Shown: positions 23,033 to 31,957, numbered from the stretch's first letter. The stretch: 39,987 nt of DNA from Ruegeria atlantica (GCA_013032095.1 WQBJ01000033.1:1-39987); one strand, 5' to 3'. Program-made: numbers and translations. Notes: a model not told the origin generated them from the letters alone.

Positions 23033-24514
23033 ATGACAGAGTTGCATTTGAATGATCCCTCGCTGCTGGTTGAAGCCGCGCGGGTGGGGTCTCGGTGGGT
23101 TACTGCGTCCGAGGTTGCAACCTCATTGGATGTGACTAACCCGGCCACGGGCGAGTTGATTGGCCGAGTGCCCAATTTGGGGTCTGCTGAAACCGCCGAA
23201 GCGATTGCCGATGCGCAGCGCGCCCAGATAGGCTGGGCTAAGCGCACAGCCAAAGAGCGCAGTCAGATCCTGCGTCGTTGGTATGATCTGATGATGGAAA
23301 ACCAAGAGGATCTGGGCGCCATCCTGACTGCCGAACAAGGTAAACCTCTGGCCGAAGCCAAGGGCGAGATTGCCTATGGCGCCAGCTTCATTGAGTGGTT
23401 CGCTGAAGAGGCCCGTCGCGCGTATGGCGATATCACCCCGGGCCACGCACCGGACAAACGTATCATCACCGTCAAGCAACCCATCGGGGTGGTCGCAGCG
23501 ATCACACCGTGGAACTTTCCCAACGCCATGATCACCCGCAAGGCCGGCCCGGCCTTTGCTGCCGGGTGTTCGATGGTGCTGAAACCAGCCAGCCAAACCC
23601 CGTTCTCGGCCATTGCACTGGCGGTGCTGGCGGATCGAGCCGGTCTGCCCGCGGGCCTGTTCTCAGTCGTCACCGGCTCGGCGCGCGCCATCGGTGGTGA
23701 AATGACCTCAAGCAAGATCGTGCAAAAACTGACTTTTACCGGCTCGACTGAGATCGGCGCGATGCTCTATGCGCAGTGCGCGCCGACAATCAAGAAGCTG
23801 GGGTTGGAACTGGGCGGCAACGCGCCCTTTATCGTCTTTGACGACGCCGATCTGGACGCTGCCGTCGAAGGCGCGGTAATCGCCAAGTTCCGCAACAACG
23901 GCCAGACCTGCGTCTGCGCCAATCGCATCTATGTTCAGGCCGGTGTCTATGACGTCTTTGCCGGAAAGCTGGCCGCAAAGTTGGCGACCATGCCCACAGG
24001 AAATGGGTTTGACGAGGGCATCATGTTTGGTCCCCTGATAGATCTGGCGGCCGTGGAAAAAGTGGCCGAACATGTCGCTGACGCCACCGCAAAAGGTGCG
24101 ACAGTCACGCTGGGTGGCAAGGCCCACGAACTCGGCGGCACCTTTTTTGAACCTACCATCCTAACCGGCGTAACCTCGGACATGGCTGTGGCCACCGAAG
24201 AGACATTTGGTCCGGTCGCACCTCTGTTCAAATTTGACACTGAATCCGAAGTCGTGGCCGCAGCCAATGACACTGAGTTTGGTCTCGCGTCGTATTTCTA
24301 CTCACGCGATCTCGCCCGCGTCTGGCGTGTGTCCGAGGCCCTGGAATATGGCATGGTCGGCATCAATACCGGTCTGATCTCAACTGCCGAAGCCCCCTTT
24401 GGCGGGGTCAAGATGTCGGGGCTGGGTCGCGAGGGTTCGCGCCACGGTCTGGATGACTTCATGGAACTCAAATACCTGTGCATGGGCGGGATCGACCCCG
24501 CCGAGGAGGCCTGA
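23033..24514 (+). CDS. gabD: Succinate-semialdehyde dehydrogenase
   Basis: Oxidises succinate semialdehyde, the HpaI aldolase product, to succinate for the TCA cycle. At 493 residues it has N161 (TPWNFPNAM), KPASQTPFSA, the cofactor loop FTGSTEIG, E259 (LELGGNAPF) and nucleophile C293 in NNGQTCVCANR. The second cysteine two residues on is usual in GabD. PFGGVKMSGLGREGS near the end matches GabD rather than other classes. Its stop overlaps the hpaG start (TGATG). Its location inside the hpa operon makes the pathway self-contained down to succinate. Confidence 0.92.
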   Translation: MTELHLNDPSLLVEAARVGSRWVTASEVATSLDVTNPATGELIGRVPNLGSAETAEAIADAQRAQIGWAKRTAKERSQILRRWYDLMMENQEDLGAILTAEQGKPLAEAKGEIAYGASFIEWFAEEARRAYGDITPGHAPDKRIITVKQPIGVVAAITPWNFPNAMITRKAGPAFAAGCSMVLKPASQTPFSAIALAVLADRAGLPAGLFSVVTGSARAIGGEMTSSKIVQKLTFTGSTEIGAMLYAQCAPTIKKLGLELGGNAPFIVFDDADLDAAVEGAVIAKFRNNGQTCVCANRIYVQAGVYDVFAGKLAAKLATMPTGNGFDEGIMFGPLIDLAAVEKVAEHVADATAKGATVTLGGKAHELGGTFFEPTILTGVTSDMAVATEETFGPVAPLFKFDTESEVVAAANDTEFGLASYFYSRDLARVWRVSEALEYGMVGINTGLISTAEAPFGGVKMSGLGREGSRHGLDDFMELKYLCMGGIDPAEEA

Positions 24515-25368
24515 TGCGTTTTGCAACCTACACCGCCAATGGTGAAACCTTTTTTGGCGCAATCACCGACGCAGGTGCGATTGCCCTGAATGACGCTTTC
24601 CCAGGTCACGCAAGCCTTTTCGAGGTGATTGCCGCTGGTGACTTTGATCAACTGGCCCTGGCTGCTGAGGGCAAGCCCGTCACGCATAAGGAGTTCACCT
24701 ATGAGATGGTTATGCCGGACGCCCGCCGTATCCTTTGTGTTGGCGTGAATTTCCCTGATCGGAACGCCGAATATAAGGATGGCAGTGACCAGCCGAAATA
24801 CATGTCGCTGTTCCCGCGTTTTGCCAGCGGCTTTACCGGCCATGACCGCCCGCTTATCCGCCCGCCGGAAAACCACACGCTGGATTACGAAGGCGAAGTG
24901 GCCATCGTGATCGGCAAGACGGGCCGCCGGATTTCTCAGGACGATGCTTATGATCACATTGCTGCGCTGACGCTTTGTAATGAAGGCACGATCCGCGACT
25001 GGGTGCGTCACGCGAAATTCAACGTGACTCAGGGCAAGAACTGGGACAATACCGGTGCCATCGGTCCGTGGCTGGTGCCCTTTACCGATGCCGCCCAACT
25101 GGACGACGCACGCATCCAGACCCATGTAAATGGGGAACTGCGTCAGGACGATACGCTGAACCGCATGATGCTCCCGATCCGGCGCGAGATCGAATATATC
25201 TCGACCTTCATGACCTTGCAGCCTGGCGATATCATCGTGACTGGCACGCCCACAGGTGCAGGCGCGCGGTTCGATCCGCCGAAATACTTGGTCCCTGGTG
25301 ATGTGGTCGAGATCTCGGTCGCAGGCATCGGTACCCTGCGAAACACAATCGAGGACGAACTGGTATGA
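24514..25368 (+). CDS. hpaG: FAH-family decarboxylase/isomerase, HpaG-like
   Basis: Predicted 5-oxopent-3-ene-1,2,5-tricarboxylate decarboxylase and 2-hydroxyhepta-2,4-diene-1,7-dioate isomerase. It is a single-unit FAH protein of 284 residues; enterobacterial HpaG is a fused double unit of about 430. Metal ligands E126 and E128 are in DYEGEVAIVIG. The position of the third ligand, usually Asp in NDVSARD, reads N-E157-G-T-I-R-D, so Glu replaces Asp. GDIIVTGTPTGAG is the conserved FAH loop. Start and stop overlap gabD and hpaH. Role is inferred mainly from operon context, since FAH proteins have varied activities. Confidence 0.8.
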   Translation: MRFATYTANGETFFGAITDAGAIALNDAFPGHASLFEVIAAGDFDQLALAAEGKPVTHKEFTYEMVMPDARRILCVGVNFPDRNAEYKDGSDQPKYMSLFPRFASGFTGHDRPLIRPPENHTLDYEGEVAIVIGKTGRRISQDDAYDHIAALTLCNEGTIRDWVRHAKFNVTQGKNWDNTGAIGPWLVPFTDAAQLDDARIQTHVNGELRQDDTLNRMMLPIRREIEYISTFMTLQPGDIIVTGTPTGAGARFDPPKYLVPGDVVEISVAGIGTLRNTIEDELV

Positions 25369-26165
25369 CGCCCGAGGATCACGCCCGCGCGGCAGCCGAA
25401 CTGTTGAAAGCCGAACAAACCCGCGAACAGATAGGCCTGCTGACTCTGCGCCACCCCGAAATGGGGATGGACGACGCCTATGAAGTGCAGAACGCCATCT
25501 ATCGCCAGAAACTGGCCGAAGGGCGCAAGGTGATCGGCTGGAAGATCGGGCTGACCTCAAAAGCCATGCAATATGCGCTAAACATAGACATCCCTGACAG
25601 CGGGATACTGTTCGACGATATGGCGTTTGAGAATGGTGGCACTGTACCAGCTGGCCGTTTCATCCAGCCGCGGATCGAGGCCGAAATCGCCTTTGTGATG
25701 AAATCCGCCGTGGGGGGAGAGAACGTCACCCGTGACGACATCATCGCCGCGACCGACTACGTCACGCCGTCGATTGAAATTCTCGACACCCGTATACAGC
25801 GCGTTGACCCCGAGACCGGCAAGGCGCGCACTGTGTTCGATACGATCAGCGACAATGCCGCCAATGCGGGCATCGTATTGGGCGCCGAACGCCATGCGGT
25901 CGATGCCTTCGACCTTCGCTGGGTTGGCGCGCTGACCTTCCGAAATGGCGAGATTGAGGAAACTGGTCTGGGCGCAGGCGTGCTAAACGACCCGGTCGAA
26001 AGTGTGGTCTGGCTTGCCCGCCGTATGGCGCAGTATGGCCAAAGCATTGAACCCGGTCAGGTGGTCCTGTCCGGCAGCTTCATCCGCCCGGTCGAATGCC
26101 CCTCGGGTACTGAAATCCACGCGGATTTTGGCCCCTTCGGTTCGGTCGACATCAACTTCGCGTAA
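25365..26165 (+). CDS. hpaH: 2-oxohept-3-ene-1,7-dioate hydratase
   Basis: Adds water to 2-oxohept-3-enedioate to give the substrate of HpaI. The 266-residue protein of the MhpD/HpaH family has the Mg2+ ligands E105 and E107 in QPRIEAEIAF and E138 in SIEILDTRI, and the catalytic K60 in GWKIGLTSKAM. GLGAGVLNDPVESVVWLA and VLSGSFIRPVE are conserved family segments. It overlaps hpaG by 4 bp (ATGA). Confidence 0.92.
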   Translation: MTPEDHARAAAELLKAEQTREQIGLLTLRHPEMGMDDAYEVQNAIYRQKLAEGRKVIGWKIGLTSKAMQYALNIDIPDSGILFDDMAFENGGTVPAGRFIQPRIEAEIAFVMKSAVGGENVTRDDIIAATDYVTPSIEILDTRIQRVDPETGKARTVFDTISDNAANAGIVLGAERHAVDAFDLRWVGALTFRNGEIEETGLGAGVLNDPVESVVWLARRMAQYGQSIEPGQVVLSGSFIRPVECPSGTEIHADFGPFGSVDINFA

Positions 26166-26175
26166 AGGAGCGCCC

Positions 26176-27231
26176 ATGCCTGCGCCACAGAACACATTCA
26201 AGGCTGCGCTTAAGGCGGGCAACCCCCAGATCGGCTGTTGGGTCGGACTGGCCAACTCCTATGCTGCCGAGATCGCGGCGACTGCGCAGTTTGACTGGCT
26301 GCTGGTCGATGGGGAGCACGCGCCAAATGATCTGCGCTCGATCCTCAAACAGGTGCAGGTGATCGAAGGTACAGGAAGTACGCCAGTTGCGCGTTTACCG
26401 ATTGGTGAGACCTGGATGATCAAGCAATATCTCGATGCGGGCGTGCAGAACATTCTTGTGCCGATGGTCGAAAGCGGCGGTCAGGCGCGCGAGCTGGTGC
26501 GCGCGGTGCAATACCCGCCGCACGGGGTGCGCGGCGTAGGCTCGGCTTTAGCACGGGCGTCGCGTTTTGCGGCGATCCCGGACTATCTGAAAACAGCGGA
26601 TGAACAGATTTGTCTGTTGGTGCAGGTGGAAAACCGGATCGGGCTACAGGCGCTGGAAGATATTCTGGAGACTGACGTGGATGGTGTCTTTATCGGCCCT
26701 TCAGACCTTGCCGCCGATATGGGCCATATCGGCAATGCAGATCACCCGGAGGTCGTCGAAGCCGTTTTAGATGCTATCACTCGTATCGTCGCCGCGGGCA
26801 AAGCGGCGGGAATCCTGACGCTTGATCCAGAGATGCAGCGCAAATGCCTAGATCTGGGCGCAACTTTCGTGGCCACCAATATCGACGTCACACTGTTTGC
26901 GAAAGCTATTCGCGGCGCCGCCGAGGCTGGGTTGAGCCTTTTGCCGGATCAATCTGCGTCGGGCGTGGTGCAAACTGCAGCGGCTAGCAAATACCTGCAG
27001 CAGCTTTGCAAACACTGGTCCCATAAGGCCGAGGTGTCGTTCAACCCAACTCAGGGCAGCGTCTCGTTCCCCGGCGGTAACCGGGTGACATTAACAGCGG
27101 ACGACAATAGCCTGACCATCTCGGCAACTACAGGCCCTCGGGGCAATCTGGCCAAATGGCAGGAGGTGATTGAGGCCCACTTGGTCCGTTTCGCCTTTCG
27201 TGAGGATTTCCAGATCAACTGGTCCGATTGA
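26176..27231 (+). CDS. hpaI: 4-hydroxy-2-oxoheptanedioate aldolase fused to DUF2218
   Basis: Class II aldolase splitting 4-hydroxy-2-oxoheptanedioate to pyruvate and succinate semialdehyde. Residues 1-262 are a complete HpaI: H48 (VDGEHAP), R73 (VARLP), E152 (QVENRIG) and D177 (GPSDLA) match the known catalytic and metal residues of the E. coli enzyme. HpaI normally ends near residue 260, but this frame continues without interruption to 351. Residues 266-351 (ASKYLQQLCKHWSHK, then SFPGGNRVTLTADD, then HLVRFAFRE and a terminal INW) look like a full DUF2218 domain, normally a free-standing small protein of unknown role. AAAGGAG lies 6 nt before ATG 26176. Confidence 0.9.
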   Translation: MPAPQNTFKAALKAGNPQIGCWVGLANSYAAEIAATAQFDWLLVDGEHAPNDLRSILKQVQVIEGTGSTPVARLPIGETWMIKQYLDAGVQNILVPMVESGGQARELVRAVQYPPHGVRGVGSALARASRFAAIPDYLKTADEQICLLVQVENRIGLQALEDILETDVDGVFIGPSDLAADMGHIGNADHPEVVEAVLDAITRIVAAGKAAGILTLDPEMQRKCLDLGATFVATNIDVTLFAKAIRGAAEAGLSLLPDQSASGVVQTAAASKYLQQLCKHWSHKAEVSFNPTQGSVSFPGGNRVTLTADDNSLTISATTGPRGNLAKWQEVIEAHLVRFAFREDFQINWSD

Positions 27232-27267
27232 GGCCCTTCAGTGGCCTCAGACACCCGGAAGGAAATT

Positions 27268-28005
27268 ATGCCTGAACCCATTTACGCCATCGGTGATATC
27301 CACGGCCAGTTGGGAATGCTCGAAGAAGCGATTGCCCGCATCGAACAGGATGGCGGGCCTGACGCCAAAGTGGTGTTCATCGGTGACTACACCGACCGTG
27401 GTGCTCATAGCCGCGAAGTTCTCGACCTTCTGGTCAAAGGTCAGGCCGAGGGCAAAAACTGGATCTTCCTGCGTGGCAATCACGATCAGATGTGCGCGAT
27501 GTTTCTTGAGGATTACCCGCGTAACGACGCTCGTTTGCTGGTCGGTTATCACTGGCTGCACCCACGTATTGGGGGCACTGAAACCTTAAAATCCTATGGG
27601 GTCGAGGTCACGGACAAAGACCGGATCTATCAAGTCCACGCTCAAGCCAAACAGGTTGTACCGCAGGTCCACATCGACTTCCTGAACGGGTTGAGCCTGT
27701 TTCACCGGACGGACGACATCCTCTTTGTGCATGCAGGCATCCGGCCTGGCGTGTCGTTGGACGAGCAAGACCATGACGATCTGATCTGGATTCGAGATGA
27801 GTTTCTGAATTGCAGGGGTCAGCACCCATGGCTGGTCGTTCATGGGCACAGTCATGTCTCTGTTCCCGAACATCATGGTAATCGTATCAATATTGATACT
27901 GGCGCGGGCTATGGGCACAATCTCACGGCCGTGGTCTTAGAAAATGGTGAGTGCTGGACGCTGGAAGCTCGCGGTCGCACAGCTCTTGCCCCTAAGAAGC
28001 AGTAA
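27268..28005 (+). CDS. PPP-family metallophosphatase (serine/threonine phosphatase-like)
   Basis: Calcineurin-like bimetal phosphoesterase of 245 residues. Family motifs are in order: GDIHGQ (9-14), GDYTDRG, LRGNHDQM, LFVHAGI and VVHGHSHV, so every metal ligand is present. It resembles small bacterial serine/threonine or diadenosine-tetraphosphate phosphatases. ATG 27268 has AAGGA close upstream and lies 36 nt after hpaI; a GTG at 27241 is the alternative. No recognised role in homoprotocatechuate breakdown exists, so it is either a passenger or a signalling addition to the operon. Confidence 0.85.
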   Translation: MPEPIYAIGDIHGQLGMLEEAIARIEQDGGPDAKVVFIGDYTDRGAHSREVLDLLVKGQAEGKNWIFLRGNHDQMCAMFLEDYPRNDARLLVGYHWLHPRIGGTETLKSYGVEVTDKDRIYQVHAQAKQVVPQVHIDFLNGLSLFHRTDDILFVHAGIRPGVSLDEQDHDDLIWIRDEFLNCRGQHPWLVVHGHSHVSVPEHHGNRINIDTGAGYGHNLTAVVLENGECWTLEARGRTALAPKKQ

Positions 28006-28139
28006 TCTTGCTCACGCGTCGGGCGCCAATCAGTTGGATGTTCAGGCTGTCGGCTTTAACTAAAGTCGCAGGTTAATTGGATTCAGTGGTTCGTTGCCTA
28101 TGACCGGAGCAAAAACGTGCGACACAAACGGTGTGAACA

Positions 28140-28642
28140 CTAAGATTGGCTGTTACTTCCAATCTCTTCCAGAAAGGCCTGAATGACGGGGGTCCTCTCC
28201 CCACCTTTTCTAGTGAAAATACTAAATGTGACATCGCAGCTGAATTTGTCTGGCAAGAGTGGACGCATTTGACCCCGCTCAACCCATATTTCGGCATAAC
28301 GGCGCGGCAGATATCCTATGAACCGGCCCGACAAGATCAGAAATCCGAGACCCTCTGCTTGATGAGCCGTTGCACTTGGTTCGGCAAGGAATTCGACGGC
28401 GGCTTGGGGCAGTACGGGGACGTGAATACCACGCGCAAAGCTGACTCCGGCGAGGGCGCTCGGTGAGAGCCCTTCAGGGGCGACATCGTATAACGGATGA
28501 TCGGCACCGCAATACAGGTCAAGAGTTTCGGAGAATGACGTCAGATAATCGAGGCCAGGTTTGCGGCGGTGAAAAACAGCGACGCCAATGTTGACTTTTC
28601 CCTCCAGTACCGCCTCTTCGACAGCCAGTTGATCGTAAGCGT
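28140..28642 (-). pseudogene. LysR regulator fragment, N-terminal half missing
   Basis: About 166 codons encode the C-terminal effector domain of a LysR-type regulator: from NAYDQLAVEEAVLEGKVNIGV through DLYCGADHPL to a normal end at a TAG stop. The helix-turn-helix and hinge (about the first 130 residues) are absent. Homology ends at about 28642, exactly where the opposite-strand cobW fragment begins. The frame stays open further on the minus strand, but that part is merely antisense to cobW. It cannot bind DNA, so it is judged non-functional. Confidence 0.75.
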
Positions 28643-29450
28643 TCAGGACGACATTTACAGCCTGGCCAACGGGTGTATCTGTTGCACGGTGCAAACCGAC
28701 CTTATCGAACAGATCGCGGGCCTGATGAATCTGCGTGAGGGGGCTCCGGAATACGTCCTCATCGAAACCAGTGGTGTGTCCGACCCGGCTCGCGTTGCCC
28801 ACACCCTGCAATACCCAAGGTTGCGCGGGCATGTGACGCTGGACAGCGTCATAAGTGTGGTTGATGCCGAGAAATTCAATGGCCTCGAAGGCGATATGGC
28901 CAGGCTGGCGATGGATCAGTTGGACGCAGCCGATGTAATTGTAATCAACAAGACAGATTTGGTGACCAGGCCCGAAATTGAGGCGTTGAAAGCCGAGTGG
29001 TTTTACCCAAATGCCCGGATCATTGAGACAACCCACGGTCAAGTGCCCGTTGAGTTGCTGGTCAGCACCCGCGATTTGGAACTAGACGGCCCATCTCGTG
29101 CCCAATCAACAGAAATGACGTCGAAGCATAGACAAGATGTAACTTTCGATACCTGGAGTTGGAGCGGGCCTGGCAAGATGTCTCTGGACAAGTTGAGGGC
29201 CTTCTTGGCCGGTCTACCTGTCGAGATTTATCGGGCCAAGGGCATCTTCGACGTCGCAGAATTGCCCGATCAAAGGGCCGAGTTGCATCTGGTGGGGAGC
29301 CGAACCCAATTGACCCGCCGCGCGCCGTGGGGGGATAAGGCCCGCCAAAATCAGGCCGTTGTGATAGGTGCCAACGGTGCAATTGACCCCCAAAAACTGC
29401 AATCCGCTTTAATGACGTGTTTGGAGCATTGCGACGCAAGTGTTGAATAA
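28641..29450 (+). pseudogene. CobW/P47K-family GTPase fragment lacking the P-loop
   Basis: From codon 28641 the frame reads VQDDIYSLANGCICCTV, the metal-binding CxCC motif of CobW/COG0523 metallochaperones. It continues with LIETSGVSDPARV (Walker B region), VINKTD (base specificity) and a complete CobW C-terminal domain to 29450. The N-terminal GFLGSGKTT P-loop and about 60 residues around it are missing. Codons from 28569 to 28640 are antisense to the lysR remnant. Without a P-loop it should not bind nucleotide. Both fragments are head to head, consistent with a single deletion spanning their divergent 5' ends. Confidence 0.78.
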
Positions 29451-29768
29451 CTGAAAAACCGTAGGGCGACAGACATCGCATGAAGGCTTTTGTTTTGAAA
29501 GTCGTTTCCGAGACGACCGGTTCGGTTGAAAGATTCTCTGGAATTTGAATGCGGTTGAAAACTTGATGACCTCAGTTGGCGATGTCCGCGAACAATTAGA
29601 AGGGGGGCAGGCTATGCCCCCGAAATGACTTTTCCCGGATCATCTGTATGACTTCGATGCCGGCTGAGTTTCCGCCAGAACCTATCTCAATTTAGGTGCG
29701 CCCACTTGCCGAAATTGCGCAGATTGTTTTCGTCCATCCTTTTGATGGATTAGCATAGGGCGCTCTTG
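29451..29768. other. Intergenic stretch with one hairpin
   Basis: About 320 bases downstream of both the cobW fragment and the nucleotidyltransferase gene (convergent). Apart from the hairpin at 29603-29621 no gene or repeat is recognised. Confidence 0.5.
29603..29621. terminator. Hairpin terminator between convergent units
   Basis: GGGGGCA / TGCCCCC, 7-bp perfect stem with a 5-nt loop, followed on the plus strand by GAAATGACTTTTC. It may end the nucleotidyltransferase operon and the cobW remnant transcript. Confidence 0.5.
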
Positions 29769-30779
29769 TCAATCCGTACCCAGAGATTGCGACGCATTCC
29801 GCAGTTTAACGCGCGTCGCGATGAACTGCGATGTTTTCAGCCCATGGCGAACGATCATCCACTCAATCTGGCCTAAGCGCGGCTTGCGGAACTTGAGCTG
29901 CCGCCGCCAGTGCAGAAATTGCACGAACCAACTCGGAGGCTCTGCTACGGGTACTTTCAATGCAAAAAGGTGCTCGAGCATCGCTATTTGCAGGTCGAAT
30001 GCTAGCCGAAAGCGCCAGTATTGCCGTTTGCTGTGTAGCCATTCCCAGTCGATCCCTGATTGCGAATTCTCAATCTGTTCGACAAGGCTCAGCAGATAGC
30101 GCAGGCTGGTCGAGCCGCTGGCAAGGGTGGTGTGGTGCAGCATGTCATGAGCGATGTTGATGAGAAAGCGCAGGCTGTCATCTGGAATCAGAAAGCGGAT
30201 GCCGTCCCGCTCCTGCAGGATCATGCGCGTCTCTATATCCTTTTCGGTCAGCAGCTCCGCTATTCTCGGCGGCAGTGAATCGTGCAGATCGAGGGTGGCT
30301 ACGGCTCCGGGGCGCCAGTAGCTGCCGGGCGAGTGCTCGTACTGGCTGTTTTCGACAGGTTCAAACCCGTCTAGACCCAGTGCGGCCTGGACCGCTGGTA
30401 TGTCGGCCGGAGAGACGAGTAAATCGATATCGATGAGAAGACGTGACAACTCCGACGGCTTTGCGAGCAGCAACATCTCGCTCGCTCCTTTGATGAGCGC
30501 TGGTGTAATACCTGCCGCATTGATGCCGGCAACCGCCGCGCGAGTAAGCTCCCAGAGCTGGTGATTGCGTATTTTGTTGGCACGTTCGAGTTCTGCCAGA
30601 TATTCCCGTGCTTCTGGTTCAGCCCAGGCAGCCGCGTCCGAGGCGATTAGGCTTCGGTACAACGCGGTTGCGACGAACTCGTCCGTCGCGACCGAAATCA
30701 GTTCGAACCAATCGGGGTTTCCTCCGAAATCTCCGTTCAGGCAGTTGGCCAGTCGTTCGAAAGGGGAGGGGGCAATCAT
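29769..30779 (-). CDS. Nucleotidyltransferase family protein (NTP_transf_5 type)
   Basis: A 336-residue protein of the uncharacterised nucleotidyltransferase family often found with PqqD and HPr-kinase-like genes in peptide-tailoring or exopolysaccharide clusters. Diagnostic segments are ALIKGASEMLLL (about 94-105, the KG strand) and LLIDIDLLVSPADI (about 114-127, the DxD metal pair). The rest is helical. The molecule it modifies is unknown. It follows the kinase-like gene by 23 nt with CAGGAG before the ATG, so the pair is one transcript. It is probably cytoplasmic; no membrane segment is seen. Confidence 0.8.
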   Translation of the reverse strand: MIAPSPFERLANCLNGDFGGNPDWFELISVATDEFVATALYRSLIASDAAAWAEPEAREYLAELERANKIRNHQLWELTRAAVAGINAAGITPALIKGASEMLLLAKPSELSRLLIDIDLLVSPADIPAVQAALGLDGFEPVENSQYEHSPGSYWRPGAVATLDLHDSLPPRIAELLTEKDIETRMILQERDGIRFLIPDDSLRFLINIAHDMLHHTTLASGSTSLRYLLSLVEQIENSQSGIDWEWLHSKRQYWRFRLAFDLQIAMLEHLFALKVPVAEPPSWFVQFLHWRRQLKFRKPRLGQIEWMIVRHGLKTSQFIATRVKLRNASQSLGTD

Positions 30780-30802
30780 ACTCGGCTCCTGGTCCAGAGG
30801 GG

Positions 30803-31957
30803 TCAGATGTCCCTGACCGGTTCGGTACAGAAATCACGAAGTGCGGCTACTGCCTTTTTCAGATCGGAATAGCGCAACTGGAAACAGGATGCGTCATTCA
30901 CGCATGCCGCAAGGGCGCCGAACTCTTCGGTGGTCAGATCGCTTGTACCCGACCAAGCCTGACTGATGAGCCCAGAAATTGTCTGAGGGACCGGTTGCGG
31001 TGACAGGGTCGGGGCCTCGTCGTTCTGGCGATCGAGAAACACGATCCAGCTGACCGGGCGTGGGGTAAGCGCCGTTTCCGCGTCGACTGTTAGATATCTG
31101 ACGTATTGCCCATCCGGCCTTAAATGCGTGTTCGCCTCGGAAATCTCGTCTTGTTTGGCGTCCAGAAGCTCCCATGCACCGGTTTTCAATGTTGACGGGA
31201 AGGGGATGGCAAAAACAGACCCGTCATATTTCAAAACAGCGACATCGTCCCCTGCGAGTGTGAAGCCAGCGGTATCGAGGGCGGTTGCCAGGGTGCTTTT
31301 TCCCGCGCCGGGCCCTCCAACAAGCAGCATCGCGTGCCCGCTGTCATGCACTGCAATCGCAGCATGCAACAACAGTTGGTCGGCATGGTCGAGAATGGCC
31401 TCGGTGATCGTGAGTTTCAGTTGCGGAACCAACATGTCATCCCCAACTGGAACCGGCGGTTCACCCTGTGACGCAACCCCGGTCTTGTCAGACAGGCGTT
31501 GCACCAACACATACGCATCGCAGGTTGGGCTTGCAGGTGTTGCCATATGACTGAACGCGGCCATCACCGAGTCGGGGATATTGCTGTCAAATCCAATGAG
31601 AACCTTGGAGACACCGGTATCGACCAGCAGCGTTTCCTTGATCGGAACGGCGCCTTCCTGACTTGAAAGCGGCTCAATTGCGCCTATCGACTTGAGACTG
31701 GCAACGACAGAGGGGGTGCAAATAGAAGCATCACAAGGGGTGTCATCTTTACAGAGCACACCCGTCTGAAACTGCGGCCACGCCTGAGCCGCTTCGGCGT
31801 TCAGTACAGAAAGGGACTGCTCATCCTCGAGGAAAAGGTAAGCCGCGTCGCCAATCCACTCCAGCTGGCTTGGACCGGTCGGGATCAGGAGGTGAGTGAG
31901 AATGCTAAACCCCTTTTTCCTAGAAACAGGCAGGCAGCACCTTGATAAGGAAACCAT
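30803..31957 (-). CDS. PqqD-like / HPr-kinase-like fusion protein
   Basis: A 384-residue protein with two parts. Residues about 20-97 resemble a PqqD-type peptide-binding domain: short beta strands and SVLNAEAAQAWPQF, matching the LN-x-T/E-A-x-x-W pattern of that family. Residues about 185-300 are an HprK-like kinase core, with LLHAAIAVHDSGHAMLLVG leading to Walker A GGPGAGKS (214-221) and GDDVAVL (236-242). PqqD domains present precursor peptides to modifying enzymes, and HprK-like kinases phosphorylate some lasso peptides or take part in exosortase systems. Target unknown. The start at 31957 has AGGAAA upstream; a slightly later start is possible. Upstream, after 171 nt, is a small exported-looking peptide gene. 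Confidence 0.75.
   Translation of the reverse strand: MVSLSRCCLPVSRKKGFSILTHLLIPTGPSQLEWIGDAAYLFLEDEQSLSVLNAEAAQAWPQFQTGVLCKDDTPCDASICTPSVVASLKSIGAIEPLSSQEGAVPIKETLLVDTGVSKVLIGFDSNIPDSVMAAFSHMATPASPTCDAYVLVQRLSDKTGVASQGEPPVPVGDDMLVPQLKLTITEAILDHADQLLLHAAIAVHDSGHAMLLVGGPGAGKSTLATALDTAGFTLAGDDVAVLKYDGSVFAIPFPSTLKTGAWELLDAKQDEISEANTHLRPDGQYVRYLTVDAETALTPRPVSWIVFLDRQNDEAPTLSPQPVPQTISGLISQAWSGTSDLTTEEFGALAACVNDASCFQLRYSDLKKAVAALRDFCTEPVRDI

Noticed and set aside
24298..25560. 420-codon minus-strand frame
   Set aside because: Antisense to gabD and hpaG; low-complexity, no recognisable protein.
28643..29042. N-terminal extension of the lysR fragment frame
   Set aside because: This part is antisense to the cobW fragment and shows no helix-turn-helix; LysR similarity stops at 28642.
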